Assembly: GCA_027575805.1 (NCBI GenBank)
Contig: JANBPU010000005.1
Location: 267,773-331,772 of the forward strand
Length of the DNA stretch: 64,000 bases
Direction of reading: 5' to 3'
Origin: Mycoemilia scoparia
Lineage: Eukaryota; Kickxellomycota; Kickxellomycetes; Kickxellales; Kickxellaceae
Each line of letters opens with the position of its first letter. Positions within the stretch are counted from its first letter, which is position 1. Shown in pieces: positions 45,001 through 53,673 of the stretch. The notes under the pieces are model-generated. The model was not told where the DNA came from. It did no database searches and worked only from the letters and a program-made list of their open reading frames with translations. A program made the translations under genes and the position numbers.

Positions 45001-45768
45001 GAAAAGAGTTCGAATCCAGGAACGTGGCAGGACCACGATCTGGCATTTGAGTTCCTTGCCCCTATTCTTGAATTTCGTGTCTACCGGAAGTATATGCTTT
45101 CAAATTGGATTGTGACTGCAGGTGGAATGACAGAATCCTTGTCCAAGGCAGCAGGAGGCCAACTAGCTGACTTTATATCAGCTCTGCAGCCAGAAATGTC
45201 TTCAGGAAGGGCGCTATCACCTCCTGGGCTGCTTTTTTCTGTCGATGACTGGGTTTGCCGATTTGATGCTCTGAGCGATATTGTCGATACCTTTGCATTT
45301 TATCTAGGGAATGACAGGATAATACTTCCCCTCTTATCCACTACCGATCTACTTTTAGAGTGGGGGCTGTTTGAGGATAGCGAGATTCCTATTAATTTGT
45401 GGAAAAGGCTTTGCCAAAGGATCCAGCGTGTAGCCTTCAAGTCAACTGATGTGAAGAAGCTGTCACTGTGCATAAAATTGTATACCAATCTCTCCCTCGT
45501 AGTACCGGATTTACTACCAATGGTTTTAAAGCCCATGGTGGGGTATCTGTCGCACTCAATGTCCAGGGTTAGACAATCTGCTGCTGATCAAATATTCATG
45601 GCACTATCTATGAGCGAGTTACTTGATGTTAGCAATGTTGAGGACGGTGGTAACTCTATAGATGCCCTGCTGACCACTACTGACTGGGCAGCATCTACAA
45701 AAGTCAATCAGGGTGCCCGCCAGCAACTAATCGCTTTGATAAAGAATCATATGGGTGGTTGCTTTTGA
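42037..45768 (+). CDS. CIN1: Tubulin-folding cofactor D (TBCD/CIN1/Alp1)
   Basis: Cofactor D captures beta-tubulin and, with cofactors E and C, builds and recycles alpha/beta-tubulin dimers. The product has 1,243 residues in one exon. I take the first in-frame ATG at 42037 (MQAEQDLVTTNRQVSFFKEK), since the upstream open frame has only a TTG. HEAT-like repeats run throughout: VRWSAAKGIGRITFRLPRQF, the family block WHGVCLALAELARRGLLL, VRDAACYVAWSFARAYDF, and RRAASAAFQEHVGRHGAFPH. Homology-like sequence continues to about residue 1235 (TTDWAASTKVNQGARQQLIA). The last codons (CAT ATG GGT GGT TGC TTT TGA) belong to the left terminal repeat of a family-1 element. It is divergent from the MARCH5-like gene (281 bp). 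Confidence 0.93.
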   Translation: MQAEQDLVTTNRQVSFFKEKKWFEKALTELVSLAQDQSKWKTERSPSKSEWSREKELEKVLNQYQEMPNCLESSIEFIMTTVVQETIKPYILAWEDGIEAGLRVGDSRGESSGHSHKSTISTNRMDHLFRLLYVLSKVKGYKHLIKLFSNQVSDVEPVLHFLEACLEEKADKQWETRFIVYLWLTLLVMTPFDLRSIDSRASANTSLIGKWKTAGQISLKASGKEMEGAALMLSRLLTRKDTLPTELPKFLDWCFETLDSVVSSDESYSIQDIFVINGILRTICNVYRVGDRILLNPTLESTFSRLMALNENAVFQKILEENVLARKLMVKVSQRIALCYLRPTVASWRYHVGVRSLAIGLGQDKESQGSIKNDSSKFNAEESDDDFVPEEVEHLLNIIFEGLKDTDTIVRWSAAKGIGRITFRLPRQFGLEVIQMVVDQLAENTIPRHSADTTPNLFPQVEPLDLAMTSEYTWHGVCLALAELARRGLLLVEILDSIMPWILRALTYEVQRGSHSVGSNVRDAACYVAWSFARAYDFSKELFQSWVLPLATTLVSVAVFDREIHVRRAASAAFQEHVGRHGAFPHGISVLKLTDFYSVGIMGKAYISVSSKVAKFDEYKRPLVIHVATNTLYHWHIKTRELAAESLKELSLAVPEIFLTTLIPEMIRNTRSPLLPMRHGALCGLSYVVPALFNAKFVGSEDFEAHKDLVTKILQVPEQIPKQYFADFNSKFTLIALSQYIEKTILSAIVVESHYIGEYWSYIFMMLDRKEEEVHQAACNVIATIVSLYPINAADVIKRVIDGCNPQKPESTRRGSLLALGYLAATKEDQISSELIMMLQDTILNVFIDDEVASTTTVEMRQNAAETLGVFFKYLNSQKSDLLPPSWTAKTIELLKIATNDYTLDHRGDVGSLVRMGSLRSLLSIAPLLLPKISGDQADDVLGVALSQAAERIEKLRKAAGEVVHYILHEFEGITYTNIKLAARILVKEKSSNPGTWQDHDLAFEFLAPILEFRVYRKYMLSNWIVTAGGMTESLSKAAGGQLADFISALQPEMSSGRALSPPGLLFSVDDWVCRFDALSDIVDTFAFYLGNDRIILPLLSTTDLLLEWGLFEDSEIPINLWKRLCQRIQRVAFKSTDVKKLSLCIKLYTNLSLVVPDLLPMVLKPMVGYLSHSMSRVRQSAADQIFMALSMSELLDVSNVEDGGNSIDALLTTTDWAASTKVNQGARQQLIALIKNHMGGCF

Positions 45769-45870
45769 AGGGTGGCCATTTGCTAACAAACAGTGATTAC
45801 ACATTTGGCTGTGGTTGCCTCCATCATCGCTGGCCACCAAAAGGTACCCTTCAAAAACCATGATCCATAT
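45749..45870. repeat. Family-1 foldback element, copy f (overlaps TBCD 3' end)
   Basis: Left ATATGGGTGGTTGCTTTTGA and AGGGTGGCC; right GGTACCCTTCAAAAACCATG then ATCCATAT. Left and inverted right ends align over about 28 bp with few mismatches. The core CACATTTGGCTGTGGTTGCC then TCCATCATCGCTGG fits the family. The TGA at 45766-45768 is the stop codon of cofactor D. Confidence 0.82.
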
Positions 45871-46040
45871 TGTGATGGCGATAAGGGTCGTCTTAATATC
45901 AATACCGTTGTTTTTGAATACCCTTTCGGTTTTTACATCCACAATTGCAACATTATACACTTGAATGCATGATTTATTTTTGAAAAATGTATATGAAAAA
46001 TCAGTAGTACTACATTGCTATAAAGATGCAGAAGGGGAAG

Positions 46041-48491
46041 TTACCACCCCTTCCCAGCGTTTTGGATATATATCTTCTCAGCGCGATTTAGCAGGCTGGT
46101 CATTTGTTCATACAGCTACAAGTTTGTATTTTGGGAATCATATTAAAAATCATGAGATGATGCCAGTATAAAGCGGGATTGGTTTTTAGAATTGGTTGAG
46201 AAGTTACTTACCACTCTGGTGCGGCCACTGTCATCTAATTTTTGCAAAAGGGTTTCAGCGGCTTTTGATCGACTCGTCTTGAGTTTTTTGAATCGATCCT
46301 CTGTCCATCCAAGCTGAACAAGCTCCATACCTACCAAGTTGTATAATTCGTGTCGAAAGTGCTGAAGCTCATGATAGATCACGGACCTCTGATAGCAAAA
46401 CCTTCCTACATTATAGCAAATCGAATGTGACTCTTTGCTCTTTTTCGATTTCTTCTTTGGCTTCCTTGATCTTCTCTTTCGGATAGGTGCATCGCTATCA
46501 GAATCGCTGGTGTTTTCATCGGAAGAGCTCTCATCGCTACTATTGTTGCTGGTACCATCATCATCATCGTCATTAAGTGGTTGCAAGGTTTTTCTGTCAT
46601 ATGGTATGCCACACAATTCGATCCTCCAGTGTGCCATACGTTTGTCAGCAAAGTGGCACGCGTCGCAACCGGGGATGGCTTTAATATATGTACTCGACAG
46701 TGCTGGGTATTTGTTTAGGTCGTTTATATAGTGTCTGTACCAGGCTGAGCTGCCTACAACAGAATCCTTGATGGATTGCAGTTTTTGCTCTACATAGTTA
46801 CCGGCAACCTCAAAGTATCTTTCGGTATTTTTGTCCATTTTAGGGGCATGTCCACAGTTTGCATGGCAGTGTATCAGGAACTGAGCGTATATCTGGAAGC
46901 TAGTATATAAGTCGCGGGCAAATGAAAGACTGAATTCTTCTGGAACAGCGTCATCCATTTCATTAAAGTGGGAACTCCCTGGCCCATTTATATTTCCTGC
47001 ATGAGATGTTGGTTCACCTTGCACTGGCTCATCATCACTAGCAATGAAGTCGCCAATTGATTCTTCACTGCCGCTATATTCTATATCATCTTCCTTAGCA
47101 GTATCATCTTCTGGATCATCATTATTGCTGCCAGTGTCGCTGTCTAATTCGATTGGATCATTATAGTTTTGCCCATTCAGCGTGGCGAGCTTTTTAGCTG
47201 TTCCTGATATACTTGACATACTGGCGCTGTCATCAATGTCATCGTCTAGAATGGGCGTATCGTTTTCTATGCTGTTGCTCTGAGATGCTGGAATGTCCTG
47301 GTTGCGTATTCTATTGCGTGCATTTTCAAAAATTTCGCGATACTTTGACATTTTTGGTCTGCTCCGCATTCTCGTCTCGGTAAGACAGGCACCAGACAAA
47401 TCATCGCTCTCATTGCCATTGTTTTCTCTTCCAAATTGTCCGGCATCATCATCAGAATCGTCGAGTATGTTGGATCGACTCCTTAATGGCTGCCGTCTTT
47501 TCGACATTTGAGTCAGGACCTCATCATCATTATCATTATCACCGTTGTCAAGAGTCCTGTTGGCTACGTTGGCTGGATGCAGTGATTTTGGCAATGGCGG
47601 TAGATTGCGCTTATTTCTTATTGATGATCTTTTCACAGCCCTGGCGGTTGCTTCATTTCCCGACTCATCGTTTGAAACGTCTGACTCGATCTTTCTCTTG
47701 TTTTGTTTTTTGTTTAACTTCCTCTTTGGAGGAATAATCTCTTCCTCACTTTCGTCAGTCTCGTACTTGTCAAGATCTGGGTCATCATCATCCTCGTCGT
47801 CATCATCATCATAGATGTCATATTTTATATGGTTTTGGTCCGCATCTTCTTCTTCAGTATCACCATCATTTCTAGTCGACTCTGAATGAATAAAGCTTGA
47901 AGTCGCATTTACCCTTTTCTCTTTTTTGTTCTCCCCTGTTGCGGGTGACTTTTTCGGTTTGGATACCATCTTTGAGCTTATGTTCGCCGCTGTCTTTTCT
48001 AGTGCTTTTTCTGGTGTTTTAGTTTCTTCATTTTTATTTATCTTGGGCTTTGCTTTAACCTTGCTCTTTTTGCTCTTGCTACCTTTTGTATTCGGGGTGT
48101 TGTCTTCTTGCCTTTTCACTTCGACTAGTAGTTAAGCATTCATTATGTATACATGTTAGTTTCAAAGTAGCAAATGGTATACAACAATATGCAATTGTTG
48201 TAATAACTCTTTCTAACCTTTTTTGTCGGCATCTTCGATCTTTGTTTGCACAGCAGTTGCTTTCTCTTTCTTGTTCTTGGGACTCCTTTTCCTCTTCCGC
48301 CCTTTCCCACCGTATGTAACTTTCGGTGATTTTACCGAAACTGGTGTTGCTGGCGGCTCTGGCTCTGGCTCTGGTTTTATAGTCTTGGCTTTCCTTCTTG
48401 TGGCAGGACTGCTACTTGATGCCTTGTTACTACCATTTTCTGCAGTGGCTTCAGTATTGGTAGCCTGCTGTCGTCTTTTTCGCAATTTCAT
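46041..48491 (-). CDS. Nuclear DUF4211-domain protein, 3 exons
   Basis: Exons 48491-48218, 48124-46212 and 46115-46041 give 2,262 nt and 753 residues. The N-terminal 480 residues are low complexity. Lys/Arg/Ser/Pro-rich stretches, several likely nuclear localisation signals (KGRKRKRSPKNKKEK, KSKKSKVKAKPK) and long Asp/Glu tracts alternate. The conserved C-terminal part resembles the fungal/animal DUF4211 domain: SLSFARDLYTSFQIYAQFL, HCHANCGHAPKM, IPGCDACHFADKRMAHWRIE and CYQRSVIYHELQHFRHELYN. Its Cys/His positions suggest metal binding. A 35-residue acidic/basic insert interrupts it. The last exon (LYEQMTSLLNRAEKIYIQNA) is only found by splicing at GTG|GTAAGT. Function is unknown; a chromatin role is a guess from composition. 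Confidence 0.78.
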
Positions 48492-49054
48492 GTGCTTCTA
48501 GGTAACTTGGAAAATACGCTGAAGTATGAAAGGCAAACATGTGCTGAATCAAGCATGGTGTCTCCACAACTTTGTTTGTGCTATCCCTCCATTTTCTGAT
48601 TTTACATCATCATAATTATCATTAGCTTCATTGATGATGTTTGCTCACCAAAGCCAATAAACTAAATATTGACACAAGTTGGCGTATTTAGATCATGGAT
48701 GCGATGGATCATCATCAATCTGATCACACAATCTAACTCACGTGATATCACATGACATTTTCAATCTAATCCCCGCATCCATGATCAAGGCAAATTTGTT
48801 TTTTGTTAGCAGAGAGTACTTTTTAAGGGTTTGAGTAGAAGCCTGGCAGGCAAATACAGGCAAGTAGTGAGAAGGCTATGCTTGCCAGATGTGTGTATGA
48901 ACGATCAAGTCTACCTAGGTGGTTGATTCATACTAATCCGTGAATATCCAACAACAACCTGCAAAAGTGAAAACCTTGCGCCAAAAGGCTTTTAGTTCTT
49001 TCTCTTTTTCAACGACTGCATTTGTAGCTCTAATTAGACCAGCCAATATACAAC
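48492..49054. other. Divergent promoter DUF4211 gene / RPS11
   Basis: About 560 bp. It contains the inverted-repeat block at 48691-48786 (separate entry). Pyrimidine-rich sequence (CTTTCTCTTTTTC at about 49000) precedes RPS11, as is common for ribosomal protein genes. Confidence 0.45.
48691..48786. repeat. Inverted-repeat block with 13-bp perfect arms
   Basis: GATCATGGATGCG at 48691-48703 is repeated exactly in inverse at 48774-48786. The 70-bp interior has TCACGTGATATCACATGA, a near-palindrome with an E-box (CACGTG). It may be a small foldback element unrelated to families 1 and 2, or a regulatory dyad between two divergent genes. Confidence 0.65.
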
Positions 49055-49888
49055 ATGTCTGAGAAGGTATGAACTGTATTCCTACTAATAGCTTTGTCCG
49101 TAAAGTCCTGTTTTATTGTGTGCTGCAAAGTTTTTCAATGCCGATCTTTGTCCATTAACTACAATGACCAACAGGTCAATTGAAATCAGTTTCCCAATCT
49201 TCATCCCAATCGGAACTCCAATTGACCTTTAATTTCAAAATGGAGATTCATTGCCGAGTTTTATTATATTTTTTCTGGTTGGAAATTGATTTACCATTTT
49301 CGATTTCATTCCTCACTGATTTTTAACCTGTTTCTTTAATTTAGACCGAACGCGCCTTCCACAAGCAGGAAGCTGTTTTCCTTAACGCCAAGAACGCCTC
49401 CAAGAAGAACAAGCGCTGGTACAAGGATGTTGGTCTTGGTTTCAAGACCCCCCGTGAGGCCATCGAGGGTACCTACATTGACAAGAAGTGCCCCTTCACT
49501 GGTAATGTCAGCATTCGTGGTCGTATCTTGACTGGTACCGTTGTTTCTACCAAGATGAACCGCACAATCATTATTCGTCGTGACTACCTTCACTTCATTC
49601 CCAAGTACAAGCGTTACGAGAGAAGACACAAGAAGTTGGCCGCTCACTTGAGCCCTGCTTTCCTTGACGTCAAGGTTGGCGATACTGTTATTGTTGGCCA
49701 GTGCCGGTAAGTATTAAACATTATATATATATATGTATATACACAATTGTCAGTTAGTTCAACTTTGCTAATATTTATTTGTTTGCTTTTCTGCTAATTA
49801 TAGCCCTCTCTCCAAGACTGTCCGCTTCAACGTCTTGAAACACATCCAGAAGACTGTTAAGGGTTCCAAGCAGTTCCAGAAGTTCTAA
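49055..49888 (+). CDS. RPS11: 40S ribosomal protein S11 (uS17), 3 exons
   Basis: Exons 49055-49066 (MSEK only), 49345-49706 and 49804-49888 sum to 459 nt, giving 152 residues, the usual length for eukaryotic S11. The conserved core is clear: [51 protein letters not shown], and the C-terminal [13 protein letters not shown]. Intron 1 follows the fourth codon and is about 280 nt long, a position and size typical of regulated ribosomal protein gene introns. Exons are markedly more GC-rich than introns, indicating high expression. It converges on ADA2 with about 250 bp between stop codons. Confidence 0.96.
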
Positions 49889-50137
49889 GTTGCGACTACC
49901 AAAAGTATATCGCCCCTTTATTTTCAAGTTTTGGATATTGGTCTACTTGAGGCAAAATAAATAAATCGCCCTTTTTATTGGCTACTATTAACATTTTCAT
50001 TTATTGTAAGGAAAGAGATCTGTGCCCTTTCTGGTCACTAGAATAAGCAACAACAAAAACTATGGATAATTGCATGATGATTGTATTAAGCAATATGTTG
50101 TAGTTTATACAAATGTTGAAAATAAAGGTTCTAGATT

Positions 50138-52531
50138 TCATGTATTTCCTTGTACAGGGGTAGCATTTGAGGAAGAAGCCGCTGTAGTAGCGGCGGCGGC
50201 AGCAGCAGCAGCCGCAACTGCTACTCTTCCAGTGGTTTGGATCCAACCTGATTCTACAAAGAAGTCATAAATGCGCCCCGTTTTGTTGACATCAATGTTG
50301 ACCAGGTCTCGAGCTTGCCTTCTTCGAAGAGATCCGCGTTTGGCATACTCCTTGAGTATAGTCTCTTTTATGACAAGGTATGGGCGAGGAAGGATCCTTA
50401 GAGTTGAGCAAAGCTGCTGCTCTCCAGGGTTGAGAAGATGGACACCATCAGCATTTTGGATATCAAGAGGTGCAGCTATTGATGAATGTGATGGTAAACG
50501 TATAAAAAAGGTCAGCTTCTTTCAATTAGTATTCATGGTGAATGACATCTAAGGAGATTTGTGATCAAATTCACTCCAAAACTTACCTGGTTTGCGTCCT
50601 TGAGCCTTTGATGAGGCGGGAGGCTCAAGCACAGGCTGTATAAGATTTAAAGTGTTATATCAGTGAGCAATTCGCAATACTTCGGTTTCTATTTTATCAA
50701 TAAACAAATAAACAGGAAGACATACCTCATGTGTAGTTTTCTTGATTGCCATTTTATGTAGCTTGTCGAGGATACCGGCACTTTCTTTTATAGTTCCAGT
50801 CCTTATGCGAGAAATCTATAAGGGAAAAGAAAATACCGTCAAATTACCGAATGATCATAATAAAAATGATAAAATCCGTCAGGACATTTCCTGACAGTGA
50901 CGGCGAGAGAGTCTTACCCTTTGTGCCCGTTCGATCTCATATTTTTCTCCATCAGCAAATGTAGTTATACCATTTCTCCTCCAATCCTGGAGCTGTGATA
51001 ACCGATTCCGTAAACGCAACTCATCTAAAAAGAATAGAAAAGGATGTTTAGCCCCAAGAATAAGGCAACAAATGTGAAATATATATATATAGAGTAATGC
51101 TGCTCCATATTTCACATTAATCTTACTTATATGTCCCTCAGAAAAAGCTTTGTAATCTTCATGAGTCTGGTACCAGGCAAATACTTTAAGTTGGTTAAGA
51201 AGATCTCGTTCTTCGCGGGTGAGCTTTTTCTCCGCACTTTGAGTTTTCCGGTATTCTAACAATCCTCGCTCAAATATAAACAGCTTTCTCTCTATCCTGC
51301 GCTCAAGCTTGTTATTGTATATTTCAAGCATTATTTGTTTTAGTTCGGTGTCCTCGGGCGTATCATCTTCATTAAATGTCATATCCTTAATGTGCTGTTC
51401 CGCATCGTTCTCGTATTCGGTCTCGAATTCCACTCTACCAGGCATATATCCAGCAATTTCATGGTTGGTAGGTTGAGATGAGAGTGGTTTGGAACGAGAT
51501 GGCGTTGAGGGCTTCATTTTTTTGTTCGAGGATTGGGCAATGGCGATGTGGGAAAAGTCCTTGTTAATGTCCTATAAATTATTTACACGTTAAACACTCA
51601 GTCCAATGTCATATGTAATAGATATTTCTATAAAAAGAAATGCAAGATGCTTACAGGCAATGGCCAATCCTCAGAGTTAACATATGTTTCCAAGTAATGC
51701 TCCTCGCATTCCTCTTTTGTCTTTGTACCGACATGCTCAGCAGCTTGAGCCCAGTTTCCCATCCCAAATTGCATTAATCCCTCGATGAGTAGCAACTCTT
51801 CATCAGCCGACCAGTCCTCGGTAAATATAGGGAACCTGTGTCTTGACTAATGAACAAATCGTTCCAAAAAAAAAGGCATTTAGATTATATGAGATGTTCG
51901 ATTTATCTATACTAAAACGAAAGCATGAGAAGTGGAATGTTTGCACGTAGACTTACTTCAATTCTGTAAGGATGGCTGTTTTTATGACTCCCACACTCTG
52001 CTCCTTTAGAAAAGCATTTGATGCACAGATCAAACTCTGAACATACTACGCATGTAACTCGCACCGTGTCAGTCACGTTGGCCTGACATTTGTCGCAAAA
52101 AAACTTTTGTGTGACTATTATAATGGAAGCAAAAATCAGCCCATTAGTTTAAGCCAATCCACGTGTCCTGATAACGATGTCTTTAGGTTTTATGAGAAGC
52201 CATGTATTTATACATATATATATATATATAGGAATTAAGGACCTGTGGTTGAATTATTCTTTCAAGTTCTTGTAAATTGTAAGAGTACTTTTTTGGGTTA
52301 TTATCTAAATACATGTTCTGTGTGCCCTTTTGTTAGGCGAGCGTCCTTGCCTGCTATTCACCAAGCCTTTCCAAAGAATGACACGAATGTATACTTAATG
52401 ACCATCAATTCCTGCATTTTGTCCAAGGAAGAATGTAAACACAACGACTTCTCTCCAAAAGAATAGGTAAGATACTTGCCGTCATTGTTTGAACTCTCTG
52501 CAATATTACGTTTCCTGTGAGACACTGTCAT
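50138..52531 (-). CDS. ADA2: SAGA adaptor ADA2, 8 exons
   Basis: Ada2 couples the Gcn5 acetyltransferase to nucleosomes in SAGA/ADA. Domains in order: ZZ zinc finger (FFCDKCQANV, CVVCSEFDLCIKCF, HKNSHPYRI), Myb/SANT domain (WSADEELLLIEGLMQFGMGN with EECEEHYLETYV), the middle ADA2 region (MPGRVEFETEYENDAEQHIK, LLEYRKTQSAEKKLTREE), and a C-terminal SWIRM domain (EQQLCSTLRILPRPYLVIKE, RRRQARDLVNIDVNKTGRIY). It ends in a poly-Ala tail of eight residues. Exon 1 is 52531-52480 and its donor appears to be GC (GACG|GCAAGT), the only one that keeps the frame into VTQKFFCDKC. The ATG at 52531 is preferred over one 26 codons upstream, whose extra segment is hydrophobic and unlike Ada2. Confidence 0.92.
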
Positions 52532-52797
52532 TTTGTTTAATAATAAAAAGTAAATGAAGGTAAAAGCAGCCAAAAGGTTATTCAAAAGAGGCTCAGGTTG
52601 TTTAGCCATTGTTTAATTCCCATAAATGTATCAAAGTTTGGAGTTAAGCTATTTATAGATTTTTAGAGTTTTTTTCATCCAGAAATTTCTAGGTCAGGAA
52701 TACCTTTTATTTGTTCAGTATAGTGTTTATTCTCACACATTAGTAGTTTGTATTAGAAGAAGTATCAGCGATTCACCCTTAACACATATTCACAAAA

Positions 52798-53521
52798 ATG
52801 GCAAGTATTATAAAATTATTGAATATCCAGAATACCAGCTGCTATACTGATTCTAACTAATGTCATATTGGCGTTTGATTTTAGGCCTATTTTCTTATGC
52901 ACTTGACTAATGGTAAGCTTGCTTTACATTAAATAATATTTAAAGATAGTTGATAATTGCAGAATACAAGCTATAATGTCTAACTACATTTCTTATTTTA
53001 TTTTAGGATGGCAGGTTGATCAAGCCATCATCACCGAAGAAGAGAAGGTCGTAATAATGAGATTTGGCCACGACTGGGTAAGCAATTGCTCTTTTCATCA
53101 AAAAGGATTATAATCTGCAAAGGAAAATAATTCAATATCAAATCCAAAGTATACTGCTGACAGCACTGTTATTACGAACTATTCTTATTTATAGGATTCT
53201 ACATGTATGGTTATGGATGAAACGCTGCATAGAATTAGCGAAAAAATAAAGAACTTTGCAGTCATATATGTGGTTGACATTTCTGAGGTTCCGGACTTCA
53301 ACAAAATGTACGAGCTATATGATCAATGTACTGTTATGTTCTTCTATCGAAATAAACACATAATGGTAGATCTGGGGACAGGAAATAATAACAAAATAAC
53401 ATGGGCCATTGAAGACAACCAAGAGATGATCGACTTGGTAGAAACTGTATATCGAGGGGCAAGCAAGGGCCGCGGTTTAGTGGTATCACCAAAGGATTAT
53501 TCCACAAAATACAAGTATTAA
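52798..53521 (+). CDS. DIB1: U5 snRNP 15-kDa protein DIB1 (thioredoxin fold), 4 exons
   Basis: Dib1/DIM1 holds the U4/U6.U5 tri-snRNP in the pre-catalytic state. Exons 52798-52800 (the ATG alone), 52885-52912, 53007-53077 and 53195-53521 sum to 429 nt, giving 142 residues, as in yeast and human. Conserved blocks include GWQVDQAIITEEEKVVIMRF, FAVIYVVDISEVPDFNKMYE, RNKHIMVDLGTGNNNKITWA and the C-terminal KGRGLVVSPKDYSTKYKY. Intron 1 begins GCAAGT directly after the start codon and ends TTTTAG, giving MAYFLMHLTNGW. Without this GC-AG intron the start could not be joined. It is divergent from ADA2 (266 bp). Confidence 0.95.
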
Positions 53522-53673
53522 TCTGTAAATATGTACCTGCTGCTGGTAGACAATTGCCAACATTTTAGTGATAGCACATTTTATTAGTGTTGTTTTAGTA
53601 AACGTCTATTCCATAGTAATAAATGAAAATGTAATTACTAAACATATGAATCGGACATCCTCATGTCACGTAT

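Noticed and set aside
52532..52609. Upstream in-frame ATG of ADA2 (MAKQPEPLLNN...)
   Set aside because: It would add a hydrophobic 26-residue leader not seen in Ada2 proteins; the internal ATG at 52531 is more likely.
39248..53521. Clustering of transcription/splicing genes (RPB9, ADA2, DIB1) as a regulon
   Set aside because: No shared promoter motif was seen, and unrelated genes intervene.
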